Shown: one piece after another, positions 1-6,663 of the stretch
Layout of the letters: the number at the start of each line of letters is the position of its first letter
How positions within the stretch are numbered: position 1 is the first letter of the stretch
Assembly: GCF_020217005.1 (NCBI RefSeq)
Contig: NZ_JAIWOI010000159.1
Span: 1 to 10,000, forward strand
From: Rheinheimera sp.
GTDB lineage: Bacteria; Pseudomonadota; Gammaproteobacteria; Enterobacterales; Alteromonadaceae
Reading direction: 5' to 3'
Length of the DNA stretch: 10,000 nucleotides
The notes under the pieces: generated by a model
Database searches by the model: none
What the model was told of the DNA's origin: nothing
What the model saw: the letters and a program-made list of their open reading frames with translations, nothing else
Made by a program: the position numbers and the translations under genes

Positions 1-133
1 GTGTATTGCCTGTTAAATAAAACCAAATCAGCAAGAGCCACAGACCTTTGCGGCGATAATACAGGCAGGCGAAAAAAAACAACCAGAGGAATATATTCTG
101 CGGGTATAAAAAGGGTTCTAAAAAATCTTTCAC
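1..133 (-). CDS. N-terminal part of a small membrane protein, possibly YdcF/ElyC-type (DUF218)
   Basis: Read on the minus strand, a GTG at 133-131 opens a frame that stays open to the window edge (44 codons). It is preceded by a good Shine-Dalgarno AAGGA seven bases upstream. The peptide starts MKDFLEPFLYPQNIFLWLFF and continues with a short basic turn (YYRRKG) and a second hydrophobic stretch (LWLLLIWFYLTGNT). This is a membrane hairpin: helix about residues 13-26, arginine/lysine turn, helix about 30-41. The layout of an amphipathic start, a proline, two helices and an RRK turn resembles the N-terminus of DUF218 envelope proteins such as YdcF and ElyC. The DUF218 domain itself lies outside the window, so the family call is tentative. 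The gene is divergent from wecC across a 317-base spacer. That the frame is a gene is fairly secure; its function is not. Confidence 0.55.
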   Translation of the reverse strand, partial: MKDFLEPFLYPQNIFLWLFFFACLYYRRKGLWLLLIWFYLTGNT

Positions 134-140
134 TTTCCGA

Positions 141-145
141 TCCTT
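141..145 (-). promoter_or_regulatory. Ribosome binding site deciding the GTG start at 133
   Basis: The plus strand reads TCCTT, giving AAGGA on the minus strand, seven bases before GTG at 133-131. It is a near-ideal site, and no in-frame ATG lies nearby, so it supports both the gene and its start. Confidence 0.55.
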
Positions 146-173
146 GAACTGAGCTGTATCAGTAGCTGTTTCT

Positions 174-293
174 ACCCTACATAATTGATGTTGCAGTGAG
201 GCGACAAGTGCGCGAGCCCTCAGGAGCATATCACCTATGCGACTGGAGCGAGAGCACACAGTCGACAAAGCAATAGCGTCAAATACGACGGGT
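174..293. repeat. 120-bp imperfect palindrome (long hairpin) with tandem G-A steps
   Basis: The two halves pair over the full length with small internal loops. From the outside in the paired segments are: ACCC 174-177 with GGGT 290-293; TGA 186-188 with TCA 279-281; TTGC 191-194 with GCAA 270-273; GGCGAC 200-205 with GTCGAC 261-266 (one mismatch); GTG 208-210 with CAC 257-259; CTCAG 219-223 with CTGGAG 243-248 (one bulged G); and GCATA 226-230 with TATGC 236-240. The apical loop is TCACC, 231-235. GA 224-225 faces GA 241-242, flanked by pairs on both sides, as in tandem sheared G-A steps of RNA. I believe similar elements recur between genes in related genomes, but I could not check. It could be a dispersed palindromic repeat, a structured RNA or a processing site. 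No flanking target duplication is visible. Confidence 0.6.
261..278 (+). repeat. 18-bp degenerate direct repeat, copy 1
   Basis: GTCGACAAAGCAATAGCG at 261-278 matches 411-428 at 15 of 18 positions. This copy forms part of the right arm of the 120-bp palindrome. Confidence 0.4.
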
Positions 294-401
294 GTGCAAC
301 GATACCACAGAGTTACTAAGCAACCATTCAGCTAACACTGTTATTTTATTAAAAATTTTTTCAACAGCCGCTCTTCGTTATCTAAGCTTTCTGGCGTGCT
401 G

Positions 402-410
402 TGATAAGAT
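402..410 (+). promoter_or_regulatory. Possible extended -10 promoter for wecC
   Basis: TGATAAGAT fits the extended -10 form TGnTATAAT, with four of six hexamer matches. No good -35 lies 16-18 bases upstream. An A5T5 tract at 351-360 lies about 50 bases further up. The element is 41 bases before the wecC ATG. It is weak evidence, and transcription could start elsewhere in the spacer. Confidence 0.25.
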
Positions 411-428
411 GTCAACAAAGCAAGAGCC
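411..428 (+). repeat. 18-bp degenerate direct repeat, copy 2
   Basis: GTCAACAAAGCAAGAGCC at 411-428 differs from 261-278 at three positions. It lies between the possible promoter and the wecC ribosome binding site, where it would be in the mRNA leader. It may be a remnant of the palindromic element or a protein or RNA binding site. Confidence 0.4.
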
Positions 429-440
429 AACAAGGTTAAT

Positions 441-444
441 GGAG
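441..444 (+). promoter_or_regulatory. Ribosome binding site deciding the wecC start
   Basis: GGAG lies six bases before ATG 451. It favours that start over the in-frame ATG at 439 and over the GTG at 292, neither of which has a comparable site. Confidence 0.7.
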
Positions 445-450
445 TTCGTT

Positions 451-1683
451 ATGTTTAAAACGGTGTCAGTGATTGGTTTGGGGTATATAGGCCTGCCGAC
501 GGCAGCCATGTTGGCATCACGCAAATTGCGCGTGATTGGTATTGACGTAAACCAGCATGCTGTCGATACCATCAATCAGGGGAAAATTCATATAGTCGAG
601 CCGGAACTAGATATGTTGGTGCATGCTGCAGTTACCGGAGGTTATTTGTCAGCGCAAACCAAACCTGTGGCGGCAGATGCATTTATGATTGCTGTGCCTA
701 CGCCATTTTTTGACGATTTGTCACCGGATTTAACTTATGTTGAAGCGGCGGTAAAATCCATTGCCCCTGTATTGGCTAAAGGCAATTTAGTGGTGCTGGA
801 ATCCACTAGTCCTGTTGGCACCACAGAAAAAATCTGCCAGTGGATCAGTGAAGCCCGTCCTGATTTAACGGTACCCACAGACTCTTCGCAGCCAGACATT
901 CACGTGGCCTATTGCCCTGAGCGTGTGTTGCCTGGCCGTGTTGTCTATGAACTGATTGCCAACGACCGTATAGTCGGCGGTTTAACCCCAGCCTGTTCTG
1001 AGAAAGCCAAAGCTCTGTACCAGACCTTTGTCACTGGCGAATGTTTAATTTCTGACGCCCGCACCGCAGAAATGTCAAAACTGACAGAAAACGCCTTCCG
1101 TGACGTCAATATAGCTTTTGCTAACGAGTTATCGCTGATCTGTGATGAGCTGAATATCGATGTCTGGGAACTGATTAAAATGGCTAACCGCCACCCCCGT
1201 GTAAATATTCTGACGCCAGGCGCTGGTGTAGGTGGCCACTGTATTGCGGTAGACCCCTGGTTTATTGTGCATTCAGCACCAGAGCAAGCCAAGCTGATCC
1301 GCACTGCCCGTGAAGTCAATGATTTTAAACCTCAATGGGTACTGCAGAAGATATTGTCGACTGTGGCCAACCATGCGCTGCACAAACCTTCGATTGCTTG
1401 TTTTGGTCTGGCCTTTAAGCCGGACATTGACGATCTACGTGAAAGCCCGGCTTTGCATATTGTCAACGACTTAGCCCAAGCTTATCAGGGTAAAATTTAT
1501 GCTGTTGAACCTAACGTCGAAAAAACCAATAAGCTGGCGTCCAATGTTGAATTGGTGTCTGTTGAGCAAGGTTTAAAAGCTGACATTATCGTCATTCTGG
1601 TGAACCACAAAGGTTTTGGTGATTTGGACTTTAGTAAAAACAGCCTGATCAACGTGGTAGGCCCATTGCGCTCAGCACACTAA
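451..1683 (+). CDS. wecC: UDP-N-acetyl-D-mannosamine dehydrogenase WecC
   Basis: This cytoplasmic enzyme oxidises UDP-ManNAc to UDP-ManNAcA in two NAD+-dependent steps, supplying the donor for WecG. The 410-residue protein is close to the roughly 420 of E. coli WecC. The N-terminal Rossmann domain shows GLGYIG at 9-14, with the acidic end of the second strand at D32. The central helical domain carries SKLTEN at 209-214, including the family lysine K210. The catalytic cysteine is C264 in GGHCIAVDPW. The preceding NRHPRVNIL is typical of the ManNAc branch rather than the UDP-glucose branch. The C-terminal UDP-binding domain has FKPDIDDLRESP at 322-333. The start at 451 is set by GGAG six bases upstream. 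The gene stands alone on the plus strand, converges on the glycan operon and ends at a shared terminator. WecB, its usual partner, is not in the window. Confidence 0.93.
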   Translation: MFKTVSVIGLGYIGLPTAAMLASRKLRVIGIDVNQHAVDTINQGKIHIVEPELDMLVHAAVTGGYLSAQTKPVAADAFMIAVPTPFFDDLSPDLTYVEAAVKSIAPVLAKGNLVVLESTSPVGTTEKICQWISEARPDLTVPTDSSQPDIHVAYCPERVLPGRVVYELIANDRIVGGLTPACSEKAKALYQTFVTGECLISDARTAEMSKLTENAFRDVNIAFANELSLICDELNIDVWELIKMANRHPRVNILTPGAGVGGHCIAVDPWFIVHSAPEQAKLIRTAREVNDFKPQWVLQKILSTVANHALHKPSIACFGLAFKPDIDDLRESPALHIVNDLAQAYQGKIYAVEPNVEKTNKLASNVELVSVEQGLKADIIVILVNHKGFGDLDFSKNSLINVVGPLRSAH

Positions 1684-1698
1684 GCTGATCTTACTAAG

Positions 1699-1729
1699 AA
1701 AGAGCCAGTCTGAACCAGACTGGCTCTTT
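1699..1729. terminator. Bidirectional intrinsic terminator between wecC and the glycan operon
   Basis: A perfect 14-bp stem pairs 1699-1712 with 1716-1729 around a three-base loop (AAC). It ends in T's on the plus strand (TTTT at 1727-1730, then ATT), and the other strand leaves the stem as TTTCTT. It starts 15 bases after the wecC stop and ends two bases from the wzx stop, so one hairpin can serve both convergent transcripts. Confidence 0.9.
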
Positions 1730-1731
1730 TA

Positions 1732-2988
1732 TTAAAGAGCCTGCAAAATCCGGCCTTGACGTCTGATTTGCCAGACACAAGTGAGCACCAGCATAGAGGT
1801 AATAAGCAGATTACCAGTTAAAAATAACCAGGCTGTTAATTCCACTGTCAGGCTGTAATTAAACCAGCAATAGGCCAAAGCAGTTAACACTACGGCTAAA
1901 GTCACCAACATAGCTTTATAGTGATTGGCACCAAGCGAAGTCAGCAGTACTTCAAAATAGGTTTTCAGCAAAGTGATCCATAAAGTCGCCAGCACCAAAT
2001 GCAACATCAGCAGATGGTCAGGGTCCAGAACCTCGTTAAAAGACAGCTGATACAACCAGTCACCCAAGGGCCACATCAACAGATAAGGCAAGGATAAAAC
2101 AGGTAAGGTAAAGACAAAAACTTTACGGAAAAAACCTAGTTTGGCCCGCAAGTCAGTTAAACGACTTAACCTGCTTAAAAATACCTGCGAAAAAATCACA
2201 GGCAATAAGGTAATAGGCATAAATAAAATGAAAAGTTTGCGAAATTGCCCCAGAGCCAGCAAGGTACTGAATAAAGCCAGAAAAATAAAAGGAATATTGG
2301 TCATAATAATGGCAAACACATCGTGCAGAGCAAAATGCAGCCTATGCCGGATGTCCTGCCAGCCAAAGTAGCTGGAAAAGTTTTTAAAATAAGGCCCTGC
2401 TCCTGCTTTTAACTCAGGCCATAACACATTCAATCCCATCACCACTGGCAATAAACTCGCCACCAACACAGCTTCCAGCATGGCATCAAGTTGTGTGATG
2501 ACTCCGGCAAAGAGTAGCGCAACAACCAGCAGTAAACTCAGAGCGCCAACAAACTGTGATTTCACCTCAACAAAAAACTGCTGCCGGCCTTTGAGGTAAC
2601 AAAATATCGCCTGACTGATAGCCCAGATCAAACCAATCAATAAACTCAGCAGGTAAAGGTAATAAGGCACAGTGTCGTTAATCCAATAATCTATACCGAT
2701 AGCTGCGCCACATAACAGCAAAAACACAATAAAGCTTAATACCAAGCTGTTGAATAAAAGGCTGATTTGCTGCTGTTTAGCAGAATAGTGGATTAGATAA
2801 AAACTAACGCCAAAAGCTATGGTTGGGAAAAACAAATTCGCCAGCATGTAAATATAACTAAAGACACCAAAATCGCTGGCAAGCAGCTGTCGGGCCACTA
2901 CTAAGTTTAATAACCAGCGTGAGCCGAAATTCAGGCCATGAGCCAGGCTATTGTTCAGCAGTTTTCGAACAAAATCACTGCGCAGCAT
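1732..2988 (-). CDS. wzx: Wzx-type polysaccharide flippase
   Basis: Predicted inner-membrane exporter of the MVF/PST superfamily that would move the undecaprenyl-linked repeat unit to the periplasmic face. The 418-residue protein is almost wholly hydrophobic, with about 12 membrane segments by eye. Its N-terminus (residues 14-60) has the family pattern of a first helix with N20, G22 and R24, an ARQLLASDFGVFSY turn at 32-45, and a second helix. A basic stretch at 271-285 suits a cytoplasmic loop between the two six-helix halves. It is the last gene of the minus-strand operon. Its ATG lies inside the end of the polymerase gene (14-base overlap), which suggests translational coupling; GGGAA upstream is a fair ribosome binding site. 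Substrate specificity cannot be read from sequence, but position ties it to the WecA/WecG/Wzy set. A second flippase gene lies near the right edge. Confidence 0.8.
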   Translation of the reverse strand: MLRSDFVRKLLNNSLAHGLNFGSRWLLNLVVARQLLASDFGVFSYIYMLANLFFPTIAFGVSFYLIHYSAKQQQISLLFNSLVLSFIVFLLLCGAAIGIDYWINDTVPYYLYLLSLLIGLIWAISQAIFCYLKGRQQFFVEVKSQFVGALSLLLVVALLFAGVITQLDAMLEAVLVASLLPVVMGLNVLWPELKAGAGPYFKNFSSYFGWQDIRHRLHFALHDVFAIIMTNIPFIFLALFSTLLALGQFRKLFILFMPITLLPVIFSQVFLSRLSRLTDLRAKLGFFRKVFVFTLPVLSLPYLLMWPLGDWLYQLSFNEVLDPDHLLMLHLVLATLWITLLKTYFEVLLTSLGANHYKAMLVTLAVVLTALAYCWFNYSLTVELTAWLFLTGNLLITSMLVLTCVWQIRRQGRILQAL

Positions 2989-4261
2989 GCTGTGGTTCCC
3001 GATGATTTTGCTGTAACTGGCACTGGATCAAAGCTGCAGCGTTAATAAAACCCCAGACAGGCCACAACATGCCAGAACTGATCACGTGACCAGCGATGCA
3101 GGACACCATCAGCAACAACAGATTGAGCAACACCAGAGTGGCGGCAATATCAGAGGCAAAAAGCCGGCACAGTCTTAAGTTCTGCGCAATAAAACCTATA
3201 AAAACCCAGAAGAAAAACAATAGACCTGCTACACCATAAAAAATATATAAATCAAAAGGATCAGACTCAGCCCAAAACTTCCACAGATGTTCTGAAACGC
3301 CAATCAGCCCCACTCCAAACACTCGATGTAAGTCACTGTAATAAAAACTAACCACTTGCCAGATTTCAGCAGCGTATTTATCACGTGATGACAACAGCAC
3401 CCCCAACAGACCTTGCTGCTGATAGATGTGCTGCAACTTTTCAGCTAACCCCAACTGAGCTAACAGCAGCGGCGCTTGCCAAATCACCAGGGCAGTAATG
3501 ACCGCTAACAACGCCGCAACCAAGGCCAGCTTCGACCAGTTCAAACGGATCAACCAAGGCGTGACCGGGATCAACAAGACTAAAATCAAAGAGCCCAATA
3601 AGCCGGTTTTTGTCAACATTAAGCTGGCACACCAGACGGAGCTCGCAGCCACAGCAATAAAAATCAACTTTTGCTTTTGCCAGTAGTAATGCAACAGCCA
3701 GGCGGATAATACCAGCAGCACCACAGAGAGTTCATTCGCAGCATTAAAGAAACCTTTACTGCCTAAATCCACTTTACTCAGATGTTCTTGTGGCAAATAT
3801 GAGGTGTAGCCATAGCCCAAAGCACCCAGTATAAAATTCACCAGCACTATGACGTAGTTGAACACAAAAACCTGATGCAGAAACTTTAAGGCAAACTGGC
3901 TATCCAGCTTTGCCAGTGACAGCAGATAGTAAAACGCGATAACAGGCGAAATTAGTTTAAGTAGTAACCCCAGATCTGCAGCTAAAGATCCGCCCAGTTG
4001 CAACCAGCTATAAAAAGCCCCGGGCAGCAGTAACACAAAAAGTCCGGGAAAAAGCAAAAATGTCTTGCCGGTGCGCAGACTTAAGGAGAGCAGCATCAAC
4101 AGCAACATCATCACTTTGTACAAAGCAGACAGGCCAAAGCTGCGACCCAACTGATTGAGTAAAAAGCCATTACAGGCATCCACTAACAGATAGCAGCTAC
4201 ATAGCATGAGAATGAGTTTATCCAGCCACTGGATCTGCTGGAAAAAGCCCTGAAGTCGCAT
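2975..4261 (-). CDS. wzy: Wzy-like O-antigen/polysaccharide polymerase
   Basis: Predicted inner-membrane polymerase joining flipped repeat units in the periplasm. From the ATG chosen here the protein has 428 residues with about 11-12 hydrophobic segments. A large non-hydrophobic loop lies at about 270-335 (SSRDKY, then FGVGLIG and ESDPFDLY). A second conserved-looking loop, KGFFNAANELS, lies at about 169-179. The long late loop with an arginine and acidic residues before a GxxG-type helix is typical of the Wzy/O-antigen ligase superfamily. Being between wzz-like and wzx genes favours polymerase over ligase. The start at 4261 overlaps the upstream stop as TAATG. An ATG four codons earlier (4273) is also in frame but has no ribosome binding site. 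Overall sequence is not recognisable beyond the superfamily, as usual for Wzy. Confidence 0.75.
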   Translation of the reverse strand: MRLQGFFQQIQWLDKLILMLCSCYLLVDACNGFLLNQLGRSFGLSALYKVMMLLLMLLSLSLRTGKTFLLFPGLFVLLLPGAFYSWLQLGGSLAADLGLLLKLISPVIAFYYLLSLAKLDSQFALKFLHQVFVFNYVIVLVNFILGALGYGYTSYLPQEHLSKVDLGSKGFFNAANELSVVLLVLSAWLLHYYWQKQKLIFIAVAASSVWCASLMLTKTGLLGSLILVLLIPVTPWLIRLNWSKLALVAALLAVITALVIWQAPLLLAQLGLAEKLQHIYQQQGLLGVLLSSRDKYAAEIWQVVSFYYSDLHRVFGVGLIGVSEHLWKFWAESDPFDLYIFYGVAGLLFFFWVFIGFIAQNLRLCRLFASDIAATLVLLNLLLLMVSCIAGHVISSGMLWPVWGFINAAALIQCQLQQNHREPQHAAQ

Positions 4262-4971
4262 TAAAGCCGCCATAACATCAACAAAATAAAGGCACAGCTA
4301 AAACCCAAACAAGCACCAAACAGCAACATTAGCCACAAGGCTGGACTTTCGCTTGTCTGAGGGATTTGGGGGCTTTGTAATTGCTGCAATGCAAAAGGCT
4401 GAGCTTGTTGAGCGTAATCAAGTTCGAATTGCAGTTGTTCTTGCTTTTGTTTCACTATATCAGTGCTTTGAAGCTGCTCTAACGAACGCAACTCTTGTCG
4501 TTTTTGCTGAATAAAACGTTGACGCCACAGTTGATCCCATTGTTTGAGAATTAACTCAAGCTCAGTCTGCGCATTTTGTGCTGAGTTGCTGGTCCACTTC
4601 AGGGTGACCAAATTACCACGTCTTTTGTGCTCGACGCTTAATTGCTCAGCTGTAGCAGCCCGGGATAGGGACTGAAAAAAATCAGGCTCTTTTAACCAGA
4701 CCAAAGCTCTGGACATATCATCGGCTGAGGCACCACCTACATTGGCAGGGTTTTTATCCGCGGGATCATCCCTGCGTGTTAAACGTTCTGTTTGCCAGTC
4801 GGTTAAACTAACGACTGCAAAGGCCTGATAACGATCAGCTGTGCTCAATTGCACTATATAAAGAGTGGCGGCACCTAATACAGCTGCAGCAAGTAACAAC
4901 AGCCAAAACCGCCTAAGTAATAATGCGCTCAGACTGACAAAGTTGGCCTGAGTCAACAGATTCTGGTTCAT
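4261..4971 (-). CDS. Short Wzz-like chain-length regulator (polysaccharide co-polymerase)
   Basis: Predicted inner-membrane protein that sets the length of the Wzy product. It has the co-polymerase layout: a cytoplasmic N-terminus, a first helix at about 21-43, a periplasmic domain, and a second helix at about 211-234. The second helix is preceded by proline-spaced residues (SPQIPQTSESP, 200-210), matching the P-x2-P...SP pattern of Wzz proteins. Residues 131-200 are rich in Q, E, K and L and look like a helical or coiled-coil hairpin. There is no tyrosine kinase domain. At 236 residues it is much shorter than the usual 320-370 of Wzz, so the periplasmic part is reduced to about 165 residues. 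Its ATG overlaps the GT2 stop by four bases (ATGA), which fits translational coupling. A remote Wzz homologue is the best reading, though the sequence is divergent. Confidence 0.65.
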   Translation of the reverse strand: MNQNLLTQANFVSLSALLLRRFWLLLLAAAVLGAATLYIVQLSTADRYQAFAVVSLTDWQTERLTRRDDPADKNPANVGGASADDMSRALVWLKEPDFFQSLSRAATAEQLSVEHKRRGNLVTLKWTSNSAQNAQTELELILKQWDQLWRQRFIQQKRQELRSLEQLQSTDIVKQKQEQLQFELDYAQQAQPFALQQLQSPQIPQTSESPALWLMLLFGACLGFSCAFILLMLWRL

Positions 4972-5873
4972 TTTTTTGAGAACAATCCTTTAATGCCTTT
5001 GCTTAGCAGCTGCTGCCGGAACTTAATAGCCCATTGTAATTTTTGTTTCAGGTAATAACGGATTTTAGTTGCCCACAGGCCATAACGGCAAAAAAACAAC
5101 AAACGTGGCAAAGAAAGCTGCTGTTGCTCCATCACCAACCGATAAAATTGCTGATTTTGTTTGTTCCGCTCGTTCATCAAAGGCAGGTGTTTTTCGACAA
5201 AATAGCTTTGTGCCGCTAATCGTTTAGGTGAGGTGGTAATGCGGCCTAATTCATGACCCACATGCACTACATAAGTCGCTTCTGCCAAACGCAAAGCTTT
5301 ACCGTAGGCAGCCACCAGCCTGATCCACATATCGTAATCCTGAAAAGCCGCCAGCTGAACGTCAAAGCCACCTTGAGCCAGTATGCGACTGCGTTTTACC
5401 AGAACTTGATTCGACAAACAGTGGACATCCAACAACTCTTTTAAACCCACGATAGCGGCGTCCGGATAGAGTTGTTTTCGTATGGTGCCGTAATCCCAAA
5501 AGTAGCTTGAACAAACAAAAGCGTACTGATCATCGTAAGCCTGAAATAAAGAGCTTAGCCTGTTGGGCAGAAACTCGTCATCGTCATCCAGGCCAGTAAC
5601 AAACTCACCTTTGGCCTCAGCTATTGCTAAATTACGTGCAGCACAAGCGCCTTGCCCTTTCTCCTGTCGAAATAAACGAACGCGAGGTTCATCAGCGTAA
5701 ATCCGGTTTAAGGTATCCCAGGTTGTGTCCGTCGAGGCGTCATCCACAACCAGAAGCTCAAGATGAGGATAATCCTGCGCCAATACGGAGCGGATCGCAC
5801 GCTGCACCATATCCACTCTGTTGAAGGTGGGCATATAGACGCTGATCAGAGGTAAATCGGACTGTTGCTGCAC
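4968..5873 (-). CDS. Family 2 (GT-A) glycosyltransferase
   Basis: Inverting nucleotide-sugar glycosyltransferase, expected at the cytoplasmic membrane face, adding one sugar to the lipid-linked repeat unit. The 301-residue protein carries the GT2 signature set: VYMPTFNR at 12-19, LVVDDASTDTT at 41-51 (nucleotide binding), the metal-binding acidic run DDDDE at 96-100, and QDYDMWIR at 178-185, where the catalytic base is expected. The C-terminal 70 residues are basic and hydrophobic, suiting membrane association. The start is GTG (5873-5871), with GAGAG about nine bases upstream. The first in-frame ATG (residue 14) would cut the first motif, so GTG is preferred. It follows the wecG-type gene after 33 bases and overlaps the wzz-like gene by four. 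Donor and acceptor cannot be read from sequence. Confidence 0.85.
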   Translation of the reverse strand: MQQQSDLPLISVYMPTFNRVDMVQRAIRSVLAQDYPHLELLVVDDASTDTTWDTLNRIYADEPRVRLFRQEKGQGACAARNLAIAEAKGEFVTGLDDDDEFLPNRLSSLFQAYDDQYAFVCSSYFWDYGTIRKQLYPDAAIVGLKELLDVHCLSNQVLVKRSRILAQGGFDVQLAAFQDYDMWIRLVAAYGKALRLAEATYVVHVGHELGRITTSPKRLAAQSYFVEKHLPLMNERNKQNQQFYRLVMEQQQLSLPRLLFFCRYGLWATKIRYYLKQKLQWAIKFRQQLLSKGIKGLFSKK

Positions 5874-5906
5874 TATAAAGTCTCTCTGTTTTTCTAATGG
5901 GTGTAA

Positions 5907-6653
5907 TCAGAGTTTGTTGGTTAAATATAACCAGGCATAGGTCACTAAATTACTTTGCCGGCCGATACGGGACGGTTGTGATAATAAACGGTAAGCCCAC
6001 TCTAAATGCAATTTACACCACAAGGCTGGCGCTCTTTGCACATGCCCTGTAAATACATCATAGGTACCGCCTACCCCCATATAATAGGCATTAGGTAATT
6101 GCTGTTGGCATTTGCCAATGAACACTTCTTGCTTCGGAGAGCCCATCGCAACTGTGACAATACGGGCTCCACTCTGGCTTATGCGGCGAATCAGTTCACT
6201 TTCATCTTTAAAATAGCCATCCTGGGAATCCACTACATTGACTCCCATAGCCGTCAGTTTTTCTACTGTCTCGGCCATCACTGCAGGTTTTGCTCCGACT
6301 AAAAATACCGGGGTTTTAGTCACAGCAGCTTTTGCCATTAACGCCTGCCACAGTTCACAACCAGGAATACGTTCTACTTTACGGCCCAATTTGCGCCGCA
6401 TGACTTTCACCACTCCCATACCATCGGCATAGCGGATATCCGCTTTGTTCAGAATGCCCATCAGCTCCGGATTTTTACCAGCAGCTATGACTTTTTCCGG
6501 GTTCATGGCTATTGCAGAGCCGGAAAAAACACTGCCATCGTCCTGAATCACATAATTGACCAGCTCATTCATATTACTGAACGCCATTACCCCAATGCCA
6601 CCTACTGGTACCACTTCAGGTTGTATCGCCATGGTTGTATTTACCCTTGTCAT
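5907..6653 (-). CDS. wecG: WecG/TagA/CpsF-type GT26 transferase, probable ManNAcA transferase
   Basis: In ECA synthesis WecG moves ManNAcA from UDP-ManNAcA onto GlcNAc-PP-undecaprenol (lipid I) to give lipid II. The 248 residues match the usual family length. GT26 motifs appear in order: AMNPEK at 49-54, ADGMGVV at 76-82 (D77 aligns with the catalytic Asp of TagA), RIPGCE at 95-100, MGSPKQE at 170-176, GVGGTYDVFTG at 193-203, and RAPALWCKLHLEWAYRL at 207-223. TagA uses UDP-ManNAc, so specificity rests on context: WecA and WecC in the same window support ManNAcA. The gene starts 10 bases after the GT4 stop. The first ATG (6653) has no ribosome binding site. A second in-frame ATG (6632) has AGGG 11 bases upstream and would shorten the protein by seven non-conserved residues. 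Confidence 0.85.
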   Translation of the reverse strand: MTRVNTTMAIQPEVVPVGGIGVMAFSNMNELVNYVIQDDGSVFSGSAIAMNPEKVIAAGKNPELMGILNKADIRYADGMGVVKVMRRKLGRKVERIPGCELWQALMAKAAVTKTPVFLVGAKPAVMAETVEKLTAMGVNVVDSQDGYFKDESELIRRISQSGARIVTVAMGSPKQEVFIGKCQQQLPNAYYMGVGGTYDVFTGHVQRAPALWCKLHLEWAYRLLSQPSRIGRQSNLVTYAWLYLTNKL

Positions 6654-6663
6654 AAAAAATTGT

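Larger units (their letters stand above)
134..450. other. Gene-free divergent spacer between the left partial gene and wecC
   Basis: This 317-base spacer holds no convincing gene. It contains the 120-bp imperfect palindrome at 174-293, an AT-rich stretch around 337-362 including A5T5 at 351-360, a possible extended -10 promoter near 402-410, and a degenerate 18-bp direct repeat (261-278 and 411-428). An open frame in phase with wecC reaches back to a GTG at 292, but it has no ribosome binding site. It would also add 53 residues ahead of the normal start of the family, so I treat it as non-coding. Confidence 0.6.

Noticed and set aside
174..293. Palindromic element as a MITE or insertion sequence end
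   Set aside because: Terminal arms match only in short runs and no target-site duplication flanks the element. No transposase is in the window.
31..429. 10-base repeat GCAAGAGCCA at 31-40 and 420-429
   Set aside because: It is too short to stand out. The first copy lies inside the coding part of the left gene, so chance is the simplest explanation.
292..450. Upstream extension of wecC to a GTG at 292
   Set aside because: It adds 53 residues before the Rossmann start that the family does not have, lacks a ribosome binding site and starts at the edge of the palindrome. ATG 451 has GGAG at the right distance.
2141..2371. Short plus-strand open frames inside the minus-strand operon (for example 2141-2371, 3498-3686, 5253-5444, 5624-5824, 6099-6302)
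   Set aside because: They run antisense to well-supported genes, and their peptides look like no family.
2975..4261. Polymerase gene as WaaL O-antigen ligase
   Set aside because: Ligase and polymerase share a superfamily, but the gene sits between a Wzz-like gene and wzx in a repeat-unit operon, so Wzy is more likely. Ligase is not fully excluded.
4968..5873. GT2 gene as WecF or another named ECA transferase
   Set aside because: WecF is family GT56 and lacks the DDD and QDYDMW motifs seen here. No sugar-specific name is justified.
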